A stretch of 64,000 nt of DNA from the NCBI GenBank assembly GCA_047967505.1, contig CM106538.1; one strand, 5' to 3'. This DNA is from Dipteris shenzhenensis. Its lineage: Eukaryota; Polypodiophyta; Polypodiopsida; Gleicheniales. The translations under genes were made by a program, and so were the position numbers. Position 1 is the first letter of the stretch. Every line of letters begins with the position of its first letter. The notes beneath the pieces are model-generated. The model was given only the letters and a program-made list of their open reading frames with translations, ran no database searches and was not told the origin of the DNA. Of the stretch, positions 1-13,200 are shown piece by piece.

Positions 1-13
1 ACGCAGTTATCAT

Positions 14-235
14 GTGACAATCAGAGTTGCATGGCGATTACAAAGAACCCGCCACGCTCGCACAAAACACATTGAGATTCAATATCACTTTGTACGTAAG
101 GTGATCATGGATGGAGAGGTCGACTTGGTGTACTGTCCGATTATAGAGAGTGCTGCGGACATCTTCACGAAGGCTCTTGGAAGAGACTTACTAGAGAGGC
201 ATCTTCATCGACTTGGCATTGGGCCGAAAAAGTAA
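14..235 (+). pseudogene. Copia RNase H C-terminal end (partial at window edge)
   Basis: The frame carries ARTKHIEIQYHFVR and later AADIFTKALGR, the standard end of a Ty1/Copia RNase H domain. The body of the element lies outside the window. It is followed within 30 bp by a G-rich polypurine tract and the LTR below. Confidence 0.85.
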
Positions 236-265
236 GTTCACTTGCGGGTGGATATTGAGGGGGGG

Positions 266-899
266 TGTTATATATCAATGCTCCACTCTCGTGTAAGGCG
301 GGAACCAGCTAACTCTACTTGTAAGCCCCCCATATGAGGAGAAGGCATTTGAGTAGCTCGGTTATCCAATAGGTCCTGGTTTGGACACCAAATGGGGGCC
401 ATGTGTGGCCTGATGGCTGGACGGCTTCAGATAGAGTTGGCACACCGTCAACTAGGCTACATGCAAGTGTGGGAAGGCATCCCTTGACTGACCGCACTGA
501 GGGTAGACGGAGCATTTCACGGGGCAGCCCACTCTCGGGTTGCGAGGCCCGTTTGGAGCCTCAAATGATCCCGAATGGCTCTTGGCCGAACGGAAAAACC
601 GTAGGTTAGTTGCTCTGTTTTGCGCACCAGTTCTATCGTATGGTCAGTGGCCTATTTCGGGACCGACCCCCAGTCGACCGTTTTGGGCGGACTGGGTTGA
701 CCACCCAATTGAGCCTAACCGACTACGACTGCTGGCTATATAAGAGCAAGCCCGTGAAGCCCATTTCATCACTGGCTACAGCAACCCTTATTCCTTAGCA
801 TTCAGCCTCCGTCTCCTACTGTTTCCAGCACGCCATCGAAGCTTCTTTCACAGGAGCGCACGGTTGGGAGGCAGCACCATCTATTGTATTAGTTCTACA
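266..899 (+). repeat. Copia 3' LTR (approximate right end)
   Basis: The polypurine tract GAGGGGGGG at 257-265 is followed directly by TGTTATATATCA, a normal Copia LTR start. A TATA box (TATATAAG, 737-744) sits in the expected promoter position. The right end is taken at TTCTACA; without the 5' LTR it is uncertain by tens of bases. Confidence 0.65.
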
Positions 900-3085
900 G
901 TAATCAAATTTTTGATTCTCCATACTATCTTGTTTTCTCTCTTGCGTACGAGATCCTGTTATCTATTGAGCACAGACGACTTATTATTTTCTTACACTTA
1001 TGCTGGGTCGATTCAAAGATAGAGCCGTTTGTGGAGAGCAACATTCTGTTTGTCTGAGCTGAGGAGAACGAGCTTATTGAGCTCCTGCTTGCCCGTACAC
1101 CGAAATACAGATTTACTTGCTCGAGGCTGATTCTCTTGACGATCTGAGCGCACATCTTTACTGCTCTCCTCCTCAATACAAGCAACTGTGTGAAGGCTGT
1201 CTGCAGATCGCACAGCTTCCCCAGAGATATTCAAAAGCATGAGATAAGGTCACCTGTGCGAGTCTTGTGGGTTTCTCCTTGAACTTTGCGCAGGTCTTTG
1301 TTTTGCCTAGTTCAAAGTATGCACTGCGCAGCAAGTAAGCAGGCAGTTCTCCTTCATATGACAGCGATTTGAACAGATAATCGAGAGGGGGGCTGCGCTC
1401 AATCTATAACTGCTTCTAGCATCTTTTTGCAACGTTCAGCTTGCATTTCCTTTACAATCTCATACCACAGACCAATTATTCTTATAAGTCATATCGCCTT
1501 CTCTTCACTTGCTTGCGGCTTCTAATTGCGAGCCTGTCTACAGTTATCGTATGCTGCACTTATCTCCACGGCTCCCTTGCTTAGTATTTCACCAATCTCT
1601 TCAGCAAATGGCAGTACACGGCTTGAAATCTTTCTTGGCAACATTCCTCCTGATTTTCAACATTCTCCATGCTTCAATACAGTTTCTATCACTCGCTCTC
1701 AATGACCAACTCCAACTAAGCTCTCACTCGCTCTGATACCAAACTGAAGAAGCAAAGATCACGTAAGGGAAGAGAGAAGATGCACATGAAACTCCATTCT
1801 CTATTACGGGGATGCCAAAATCATCTACTCTCCAGTCTCTGCAAGAGATTCCTAAAGATTCTGCACAACAGTTCTTTAAAGAAGTCCAATAATCCACATT
1901 ATCCACATCCATCTATTCATATGCATACACATGGCTATGCATTTACACCCCATACATAACCTCCATGGGGATGTCACACCCCAAGGTGGGAACTTGTCCA
2001 GTGGAAAACAAATAGAACCCCCCATTCGCCAGTTTCTCCACTTCCAGCTCAATGGCATCAAGGAACAACATGCTTAACTCCATTCTGTCGAAGATCTCTC
2101 TTGGCTGGGTCCGCCTCACAACGAGCAACATCAGCACAAACCAAGTCCCATGCAGCCTCGTTAAAAAGCGCAAAAAATCTGGCAAATAGCTTGTGTGACA
2201 CTATCTCTGCATACGATGCAAGCCCCTCCTAGCAAGGGCCCTCAGCATCAACTCCCCCCTCAGAACTCCCCCACTCCAACTTCCGTTTGGGCTATCTACG
2301 TTTCCCCTTGTACTCTCAGAAAGGGACTGACAAAACACCTCCCCCAATTCGACCAAACCAGAATTCATCTGAAACGCCTCAGGGACCTCACTCAAGACAT
2401 CCTCACACCTCCTCCTCTTCAAGTGGCCATTACCTCCCACTCCTTATGGGAGGTTTCGAGCATGCAAAGGAATTGCGAGGTGAAACACTACACAGACCTG
2501 GAGGCCTACTGTGCTAGTTCTAAAAGTAGTTTTATATGTTTTGCCATTTTGTATATCTTGGGTAGTTGATATGGATAGGATAAGGAAATCCTGCCATTTT
2601 GTATGCTTAATGCATAGTAAGAAGGCATTAATGCCATTTCTATAGATGAATAAGTTGTATAGAATTCTCTCACTCTACAAAGGAGACCAAATTTTTACTT
2701 TGTAAGGATGCCCATCTACCGACAAGTTCATACTTTAAAATTTGTCAATACTAAAAGTCACCCTGAAAAGGAATGTTTGTGACTATTCCATTGGTGCTAG
2801 TATCATGTAAGATAAAGCCCTACCTCTTTGTTTCTTCATCTCGAGGGAATTTGTTTCTATGAGTTTGGCATGACCTTATATCTTCATTGCATTTATTTTC
2901 TAAAGGTATTACTTGCATAAAATCTCTTTGGGAATATGAGACCATTCTTCCTTATGTTCTCTAGCCATAAGAACAACCATCTTCAAGTTATTCTTGCTTC
3001 AAATAATGAAGGTTTGCTAATGCAAATAAGTACTTTAGGATGAATCAAATCATAACTCACTTTCACTATCAAGGAATAACGTTTT
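900..3085. other. Unannotated intergenic sequence
   Basis: No recognisable gene. Several overlapping short frames exist on both strands (for example 1943-2185 and 2195-2569) but show no family resemblance and overlap each other. From about 2520 the sequence becomes AT-rich. Confidence 0.5.
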
Positions 3086-3089
3086 GATT

Positions 3090-3301
3090 TGTTTTCCTAT
3101 TTGCAAAACTTTGGTTCTAGGTGTTCATCACTTTTTTGACAATAATTAAATCACCAATCATGCCTATTTTTTAATTGCAATGAAGGCATACATTTGTTTT
3201 ACTATTTGCAAGACTTTGGTTCTAGGTGTTCATCATTTTTTTGACAATAATACAATCACCAATCACGCCTGTTTTTTAATTGCAATGAAGGCATACATTT
3301 G
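3090..3301. repeat. Tandem duplication, 105-bp period
   Basis: Two adjacent copies; TTGGTTCTAG occurs at 3111 and again at 3216, and the copies agree along about 100 bp with few differences. Confidence 0.85.
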
Positions 3302-3440
3302 AACTTGGCTACAAGCTACTACCAAATGAAAATATCAAAATGTAAGGATTGTTCTACCAAAATAGCGTTTTGACTTTCCATTTTGAGTTGAAGTGTCTAC
3401 CCCAACAAACAAACTTTCAAGGTACTTTTTGAAGCACACA
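3300..3440 (+). pseudogene. Decayed Gypsy reverse transcriptase trace
   Basis: One frame reads NLATSYYQMKIS, then KIAF; after a frame change comes FHFELKCLP. This follows the order of the Gypsy RT stretch with SGYHQI, KTAF and FEFLVMPFGLTNAP. Stops and a frameshift are present. The match is short, so it could be chance. Confidence 0.4.
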
Positions 3441-3487
3441 AAGCTTAAGAAGCTTTTATTTATTTTGAATGGTGTCACACCATGTTG

Positions 3488-3665
3488 AACAAACTCCCAT
3501 GCCTCTAGACTATGAAATCAACTCAATTGGGATGTCTAGACCATCTATTTTAAATTAAGTGTTGTTGTCAAATCTTGTTGTCACGCCATGTTTGAACAAA
3601 CTCCCATGCCCAAGCTATCAAATCAGCTCAATTGAGATGCCTAGACCATCTATTTTAAATTAAGC
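3488..3665. repeat. Tandem duplication, about 106-bp period
   Basis: CTCCCATGCC recurs at 3494 and 3601, and CCATCTATTTTAAATTAAG at 3541 and 3646. The second copy has small indels. Confidence 0.8.
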
Positions 3666-3669
3666 GTTA

Positions 3670-4024
3670 TTAACAAAGCTTATTTATAATATGGTATATT
3701 ATGCTTCTCTATAATATAACACATCGTGATTAGTTTCCATTAGGAAGCTATTTAGTTCCTAACTGCAACAACAAAACTTCCACTAGATAGCTACAGTTGC
3801 AAAATGACATGCAACAAGTCTTTATGTGAAACATCTTGAAAAGGCTAACTAATGTTTTCATGGACATTTTTATGTGGAACACCTTGAGAGGGCTCTCTAT
3901 TGCGTATCCACTTTTAGATTTCATCTTCCCAAAAAATCGCAGAAAACTTTGCTAACACTCCTCCATCATGCTACTCTCCAAATCCAAATAAGTAGATAGA
4001 TATGGCCCTACATCTCAACAGCTG

Positions 4025-4072
<48 letters not shown>

Positions 4073-4963
4073 ACACCAAAATGCAAGGAGACAAACCATG
4101 CATAGTTGCAACAATAACTTGTACTAGTACGAGTGCATTATTAGTAGAAAAGCTTCCTTCTTCCAGAATTTTAATAGAAAAGCATGCCCTTGAGTATTCA
4201 ACTCCTTGTTTTTCTTGTGTATTTGAACTTCTCGTGACACCTGCAAGAAAGCAAGCCAAAGGAGAACCGAGAGGGAGGAAACCACCACTGGGGAAAGGAA
4301 CTGCACTTGCAAAAATATATATCTCTAGTAGCACTGATTATCAAGGCTTGCTCAGTTCTCTGATTGCTTGGGAGCAGGATATTGATGCCAACTGATTTGT
4401 ACTCCTAAAGAAACAATTGTATGATTCCCTATATGTGTTGTGCCGATACACCACTAATTCAACCACAGTTATCACAACTAGTATATTTTAGTGTCTCAAA
4501 ATTTCAGGTAAAGACAATGGGCATAGCAACATCCTCCGGAACCCATTACAAATTAATCGATCCATGAACTTTTACAGAATGAGGGATAAACACCAATCCT
4601 TTTCCTCATATCAGATGTCTCACAATCAACTGTTACAAAAGGTCCGTGCTACTCGCCAAATTCCAAGAGTGATGTCTATGGTGACCTGCACTGCAGACTT
4701 GAACCTGAGCTGTACACTCCTCAACTTCGTTGAAAGAACATTTTCTCTTTATCTTCTTCCCAATAGCTTCAAGGTTAGGTTGCACTGTACTAAAATGATG
4801 CACTTGAAATGCCCAAAAAAAACACCAGCAACCCACAAGAGCACCACTCGCATTTGTACATCATGCTGATCATTGGATGAAGTGATTCGCTACAGGCATC
4901 CATAGTCCACTGTATCTTTATAACTCTCTTTCAAAACCAAGAAAGCTTTTAGACATAATGCAC
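3670..4963. other. Region 3' of CHLD
   Basis: Holds a (GA)n microsatellite at 4031-4071. The part next to 4964 should contain the CHLD 3' untranslated region. The two mid-sized frames at 4008-4395 are opposite-strand shadows spanning the microsatellite and are not called. Confidence 0.4.
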
Positions 4964-5049
4964 TCAGCTGCTCTTCATTGCTGACAAGGCTTCCTTTGTT
5001 GCTGCCGAAATAACTGCATCTGATGCATTGGGTAGATAGTAATATTTAC
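4964..5049 (-). CDS. CHLD: CHLD exon 15 (stop codon)
   Basis: Completes the Gly codon, then encodes [20 protein letters not shown] and ends MKSS with TGA at 4966-4964. This is the usual C terminus of CHLD. The 3' untranslated region lies below 4964; its end was not located. Confidence 0.95.
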
Positions 5050-7406
5050 CTGAAAATTAATTGAACACAGATTCATCAAATTTGATGAACTTCTGTTGTA
5101 GTATGCACAACTACCAAACAGGTCAGACACTCCCTCACTCCAAATATTATTGTCTGGCCACGTGATCTGGAAGCAACTCACGTTTGCATTGGAAGAACTT
5201 TCTTTTTCTTGGAGAGGCAAGCATACAGAAATTATATCATACAAACAATATAAGCAGGGGCCCATACCTTGAGCAATCTTGGCAATCTCTTTGGCAAACC
5301 CAGTGGAGACAAACTTATTCTCTGTGTCAATGACTAACAAAGACATTCCAGCTTTGTATATTTTTGCAGCTACGTCTAGTATCTCGTCCTGCAACCAAAC
5401 ATTATAGCCTGTCAACATAGAACTAACATAACCTAGAGAGCACCCTACACAAGCTCAAGTGGAAAGGCATCTGCATAGAGTTGAACAACCAGCGAACAGA
5501 CCCTCCACAGCAGAGGCAGCCCACACATGTTTTAAAGGCAAAGGAAAGAGAAAAGGAATGCCATGTAACAGGTTGTACGATATGGAATGCAGAGATACTA
5601 GACATGCATGGTACGATACCAAATGCAGAGATGCCAGACAGCCCTGTAACAGAAGAAAAAACAGCAAGGGAAAGGGAATACAAAACAATAACCAGAAAAA
5701 GAACAAAAAACAAGAGGAGATTGCTGCAAAGTATACAACAGGAGAGGTATGAACAGCTCAAGAGGGACCCCAGACAATTCTTCAAAAAACTCGATGCAAA
5801 AAAGTCCCGGAAAGGAGGGGTAAATGGGAAGACACAATAGTGTTTACCAAGAGCCTCTACAAGAGACTGAGGAGGTAAACAAGGAAACAAAGTCACTATC
5901 TCTCAAAACACAAGGTATCATGTCAATTGACGACAGAAAATGGACTAAAGAAACTAGCCAATGGCAAGGCACCAGACCCTCACGGCCTCCTCACAAAATG
6001 CTAAAAAGGAGGGGGGGGGGGAACAGAAAACAAGAGAGACACTCACAATAGTAATGAACGAAGGGTTCCCACAACTGTGGCAAACCTATTAAATATTACC
6101 CATATTCCAAAGGGGGAAACAGGCAAGATGCAAATAACTACAGGACAATCATGGTAAGCAGCCTGATGGCCAAGCTCTACGGCATGATCTTGAAAGAAAA
6201 AACAAGTGAATGGGCAGAAAGAAGCGGGGCAAGGTCACCATCCCAAGAAGGTTTCAAGGCCACACATTCTACAGTGGACCACCTAGTCAGTAGCAGCAGG
6301 AGCAATGGGTTAAGACAACGCTCTATATTGCTGCTTTGTAGAATCATTTGACATGATCTCTAGAGACACTGTGGACGTGCTGAACTGGCGAGGCCACTAG
6401 GAGACCAGTCAAACTCAAGCAGTATACATACTGACATAGGCATCAAGAAAGGATGTCTCCTCTCACCAACACTATTATGAGCTAGATTATTGGATGAGGG
6501 CTCACAGCACAGCAGGGTCACGAATTGCAGGCTATACGCTCCTCTTGTTGCTATCTGCACACAACCTGGTCCTATTTGCAAAGGCTGAACATGGACTACA
6601 GAGACACTTGGATGCTTTACAGGAACTCGTACAGGTTTTCCAGCATGCAAGTAAACATCACAAATACCAAGGCCATGATAATTTGGAAAAGGCACATGCA
6701 ACATACTTTAATACTTGAGAGAGAGGACTAAAAGGTGGTACACTCTTACAAGTACCTGGGCCTAAAATTCACAGAAAACTACAAGTGGAACAGCCATGAT
6801 CATTGGGAAAAGACACATGCAACCAACTTTAACATTTGAGACAGGATTTGGAGGTGGTTTGGTTTCTTTTTACTTTACATACACCTCCCACAACACACAC
6901 ACACACACATAATAGGTGTGTGTGCGTGTGTGTGTACACGTGTGTGTGCATGCGCGTCTGCAGGTCACCAGTCTTTCACTCAAAGAGCAAAACAGCAACG
7001 ATTCTCAAACAAGTACACACATGGTTCGAATTATTAGTAGTTGTTATATTTTGTTAATCTCTCAGATATGGATGCACCACATCTCTTCCACGTAACACCC
7101 TGCATAGAACATATCTCTAGACTTACATTAGCTAGAATATTATTGATTATAAAATATTCGACCCAGTACAAATTAGTTGTGTAAGTAAAGCAAAGAGTTA
7201 TCAACCTTGCGAAATATTACCTTCAACTCAGTCTGGGAAGGTTTTGGTGCATCAACAGCAAGAGCCTGGGGATCACCATTTGATTTCTTAATTGAAACAT
7301 TAGCTCTCCCATCAGTGATAGCCACAATCATTATTCGACCCACATCGCCACTTTTTTCGGCATTTATACCAACTCTAACAGCCTGCATAAAGATGAAAAT
7401 GATTTA

Positions 7407-7460
<54 letters not shown>

Positions 7461-10237
7461 TCTCTCTCTCTCTCTGTCTCTCTGTCTCTCTCTGTCTCTC
7501 TCTCTCTCACCGTGTATAAGCCATCCTTCCCCATCAAGTTTTGTAAAACCCGCGTGGGTCTTGGTGGTTGAGGCTCTGGTTCATGTCGTTGTGTGTGTGT
7601 GTTCGATCCTTGTGGTCCACTTCGGATACGCCTACTGTGTGCGTCTTGGCATTGTTGCTACGAAGTAAAAAACTCTCTCTCTCTCTCTCACACACACACA
7701 CGAGAAAAACGAGAACAAAATGTGTTGGGTTCTGTTATCACACAATACAGATTAGTTCCAGTTAATATCAGAGTAGGGAGCAAAAATTCTGAGACCTACT
7801 CATGTCCCAGAATTTCTCAGTTAAAAATGGATGAAGGAAGAAGATTCCATTATAAAGAAGAATTTGAAAATATAAAAAAGCAATCTGCATACAAACAGTT
7901 TAGGCTGCTGCAAAGCTACTGGAAGAAAGGGAGAAGGATGCCATATAATGTGTGGTTTGATAAGGAACACAAGGCAGAGGGAAGTAGGTGTAGCTGCAGA
8001 GGAAGAGGAAACAGAGAAGGGTCAAGAGTGTACAATTATGCGAAGAGAAAGAGCACACACTGATATGTATACCTCAATAGGAGAACCACGGTAAGCAAAC
8101 CCAATGCCACTCCTTTTGTTGGCTACACTCACTCTCTCATGGAAGTCATGCTTTAACCATAGGAATCTCCACTCTTCACAGATGTCTCGCCCATGGTTCC
8201 AGCATCTTACTATAGTAAAATAGTGAATCACTTCGTCCCCTCTGATTCAGTCATCGGTGTCCTTGTATTCAGCAAGGATTTTGACAACATGCTTCCAAAA
8301 AGTATTTCACCAACATCAATAAGAATTCTAAAGGGAACCACTTCGGCTTTCTGACCTTGGTACGTGGTATACACCTTGGTCCTCTTGTCACAAGTTGCTA
8401 ATCACGAGATCTTCGTGTTTAACATTCATGTGCATATTTGAAAATTGTGCTTCCAATGCATTAAGGTCTTTTTTCTAGGTTGAACTTCGTCTTTCCTAAG
8501 AGCAGATCATCATCTGCATATGCAAGAAAAAACAACTCGTATCCCTGTATATTTATCATATTGGCTACCAGGATCTCGTATCTCTGCCCAAGTGGATCAA
8601 AGCTTGCCTCAAACAGGGAGGCAGCATCAACATCTTGCATGCTGTGCACCACTCTTTGTCCTACCCGTTTCAATTGTGGTTGTCAGTACCTATTGCTTCC
8701 TTATCAAGATGTCTTTTGCAGTGTGTCCGCTTAAATATCCCTGACTAGCCTTGCTTTACAAGGTGGACAACCTGAAGGATCCAAGCTACAACAAAGATCT
8801 AAAGAGAGTTTTTGTGATGCTTCATAGGTATAGGTTAATTATTGCACATTTGTTCTGTGGTGGGAAAAGATCTCTTGGCCCCCACACGATCTACTTATCG
8901 GGATTGGGAGAAGCATTTCGGCTCCCTTGGTCATTCCATAGACTCAATGGCCTAGGGAATATTCCCACCCAACCAAGAATATGCTTGACATTGACTTACA
9001 CAAGGCCAAGAACAAGGTCCATTGGACTTTCAATTGTGCCCCCCCTTCACACACCCCCCCAAACACCACTACAAGATCAAAGGACACCTTCAGTGCTAGT
9101 TCCAAGAGGAATTGAGTGGCATCGCTTGCTTCATCATACACCCAATCAAAAATGCATGGCCATCTTCCTTCTCAAAATTAGGAGGCTCAAAAATCACATG
9201 TTGAGGTAATGCTGTAAGCCACACAAACCCATCATCTTTTTCTAGTGAGAGGACAACGAGCATGAGGAAGGAATAAGGCAAGGCGAACAACAAAGAGGGA
9301 AATACCTTATGGATTACCATCCTAAATAAACAAAAACAGTTACCACCTAAGCTATCATGTAAATCACCACGATCGCAAGCCCAGGCCAAGGGCTCTGCAT
9401 AGTCGCATCAAGAAGAATGATGGCCACCATGTAATTATAGGTAGAAGCTACAACGCTAGTGAGACTACAAGTTGTGAGTGATAGACGAAAGATATGCTTT
9501 AAAGATAAGGAAATGCCACACCTTTTTCACCCATACCAATGAATCCACAATCCTTAACATTCACAATGAGACACCTGCTTCGACAAAGCACAAGCATACA
9601 CGTATGCAACCAATACCAAGATAGGAGCACAAAATATTTGGCCATCCACCACAAGGTGCACCTACTGAGAGACCTAGTTACGTATGAGGATGGCCACATA
9701 AGGCCCCCCATTTATGCTGCTATCCGTGCAGTGTCTCCATGTGGCCACCACAAGGCATGCTTACTCTACATAGAGACAAAAAGTAGTATGAGGATGGCCA
9801 CATGCCCAACGAGCAAGTGCCCTGTCCATGGTACTATCCTTGCAGCGCCACTATGCCAAGCCGCCCCATGAGGGCCATGAATATGCCCCACAAAGCTTAG
9901 CAAGGATGATAGGGCTAGGCCACATGACCAACAAGCGAGTGCCCCATCCATGGTACTATCCTTACAGCATCACTATGCCAGGCCGCCGCATGAGGGCCAT
10001 GAATATGCACCACAAAGATTAGCAAGGATGAGAGTGATAGAATTCAAACATCTCCCTAGACAACAGCACTCCCCCTTGGACCCCAGCAAGGTTATGTGCA
10101 ACCTAGATCGATCATGACAAATCAAGAACAAAGCTGATCTTCTTGAGATACACATACCTTGGATAGTGGCTTGTATGAGTTACTCTGTGATTGTACTTTG
10201 TCTCATAGGCCCGTAAGGCCTCCCAAAGACGGTAATA

Positions 10238-10287
<50 letters not shown>

Positions 10288-13200
10288 CCCCCCCCCCGCC
10301 TTCTAGTACATCGTTGAGGCACCCTCCATCCCGCTCATACCACAAGGTGAACGAAGTCATTAGAGAGAATCTCTTATAGCTACAAACATTCACGACTTGG
10401 TTGGCACCCCGTGAGCTCCTTGTGAAGCTCAATTTTATAGAAATCACTGCCTATAGATTTCAACATAGGGTTTCATCGATCCGCCAAGATACACACAGAT
10501 CCACCTCCCCCACTCCTTGAGGATATCAATCGGGCAGTTCCGCGTGTCATCACACCGACTCTGTATGGAGGGTGGTCGCACAGAGGGCATACCCAAAGAA
10601 GGCATCTACACTCTATGCGATTACCACGAGTTCGAGTCAAAGGAGCACTTCGCATGAGATGCCCTTTGTTATGAGATCAGAGGTTGCTATCACTACCTCT
10701 CGGGGATGGTTTCATACCCCTATCTAATCTCTTGTCCTACCCAGATCCGAGATGCCTACAGCCTTAATCCATGAGGCCGTCTGACACAGGGAACGGTTAC
10801 TCCGGGCACATAGGCTAGATCAAGGTATATAGACAAACTCCCAGAGCATGATCATTGAGTTTTCCAGACGGACAATACTGACCAGCAGGACTCGCGAAGA
10901 CAGCAAACTGAGGCACATATCACATTAGGGGACCTTCCCTCCATGCTCACTAGACCCGAGACCACTTACAAGAGTGACAATGGCACTCGTTCACCGCACA
11001 GGCGACCACAGCGTGTTGGAATAGGATCGGTCACCTCCCCACTTGTCAGCCCCCATATGAGGAGTGCATCAGGGGGTTGGACCATAGGATAGGAATAGGC
11101 ATGGGGCTGCCACGTGGGCAGGACAGAGAGAGGACATACCTGGCAGATCAGGTCCACCATGGTGGGCAGAACTCGTGCAATAGTGCCACAGGGCTGTCCA
11201 TGGATGGAGAGGACAAGCATGTGCAGGGAAATCTCAGTATCGACTGGCTGGAAGCTTTTCCAGGACCCGGAAAGGTCTGCAATCTTTGAAGACGCCAAGG
11301 GCATGAAGAACAGGCTGAAATATGGGCAGGCCTGCCTGGGCCAGTGGCAGCCTGCCATGTGGCCAGGCAGGGCCAGCCAAAGGCTGGAGATGTGCCCCCA
11401 AGGGGGGTTTTATAGGCTGCACAAGGAGGGTCGGTGGAGCCCTGTTTGAGTCAGCTGGTAGTGGGTAGAAAGTCAGGCAGTAGGAGGGGGCAAGCAGCCC
11501 CTATAAAAGGGGGCCCTAGGGGCCTCAATCATCATCACTCGGAGCAGACCTCAGGACAGCAGACAGGAGCAGCAAAGGGGCAGCCTTGGGCCTCCATTCA
11601 GGAGGAGAAGGTGACTCAGAAGAAGCTGCAGACTGAGCTAGACTGGCAGCCCACCTAGGCTGGTATCTAGACAGTAAGGTGGAAGAGATCCTTTGGACAG
11701 AGAGTCTACATATGCTCAGTTGAGGACGCGGGCTCAGAGATCTAGAGGGGCCAGGCATATAGTAGGAGGACATTTTGGTATTGTATTGTGTCTGGTTTTC
11801 GATGGACAAAAATATGTACGTGTTGCTTCTATATCTGTCTTTGAGCACAGTCTATTTGCTGGCTTGCACTCACATTAATGGTTGTGAAGTACACACATGA
11901 TGATGAAGCTTGATTCCATAGTGAAACACTTCTGCATGTAATTCCTAGGCCCATCTATCAGTCTTCCACTGTGGGAGACCCTCTGGTGGGATTTCATTCT
12001 CTAACACAGCAGACCACGCATGTCGACAGCCACCAGCGCTCCATCATAGTTCAATGACATGACAGCAGCCTCACACACCGATGCCTCCCTATCAAGGTCG
12101 ACGCCCCTGCCAGCTCCCATCCTCTCATGAGCTCAGAGAGTTTTATCTCTATGTACTGGCGCCATAATGATCTAGGATTATGGGTTTTCTTTCGTATTCA
12201 TCATGGGTGTTGATGCCCGCTTAGTGGCCCCACCCCTCAGTTCATTGTATCGAGTTCTTTTAGTCTCATATACCCTTTGGCCTTCCAAAGACTTTTAATA
12301 AACTCTCTCACACGATGTCGACGATGATGCTGAGATTGATTGATATATATAGTCAAGATATGACTATGTTGTACTTAGGATTTAGTACTGCCATTTTGCA
12401 TTTTTTTGCATTATGCGTTGGTGTGGGTGCTCATTTAGTAGCTCCACTACCACTGCTCATTGTATCAAGTTTTTCACTGTCTCATAGACCCATCGGTCTT
12501 CCGAAGACTTTAATAGACGCTATTTGCCTTGACTTCCCCCGCACCTGGACACTCAACACCATCACCCCCATCCACAAGGCAGGGGATCCCATGGACTCGA
12601 GTAACTATCATGATTGGACATGTGATGTACAAGATCTATGCAGCTGTATTGGATGCATCGGTCAGCCTATTCGCAGAGATGAGAGGGCTCAGAGCAAAGG
12701 GTCAGGCCGGTTTCAGGCGAGACCATGGGACTATGGATCACATACTCACATTCAGGAGTGTCATTGAGGAGGCCAGATCACGGAAGGAGAGGGTATCTTG
12801 TTGCATTGTGGATTTCTGCAAAGCCTTTGACACAGTACCTCGAGCTCGTCTCATCACACGCCTACAGACACTGGGATTTGATCAGGAGATCATCTAGGCA
12901 GTCATGGCACTGTATGAGAGTCTCGGGCCGAGTTCGGACAGGCGCAGGTTGGACAGATGAGATCCTGAGTACCATAGGGGTCAAACAGGATTGTCCCTTA
13001 TCACCAACCCTGTTTGGCCTCTAAATTGATGAGCTTGAGACTTTCATGGGGGCGTTCGGAGGGACCGGTTGCTCACTTGCCGGGATCATCATCAGGATTC
13101 TTCTTTATGTAGATGACGTGGCACTCTTGTTGTCCACACCCGAGGGGCTCCAGCGACACCTGGATGCACTGCAGGCTTTTTGTTTATCCCATGATTTGGA

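Noticed and set aside
4081-4395. 104-codon plus frame and 108-codon minus frame
   Set aside because: Opposite-strand shadows over a GA microsatellite, with no recognisable protein.
11114-11449. 111-codon plus-strand frame
   Set aside because: Lies inside the solo LTR and shows no protein family; overlaps other equally weak frames.
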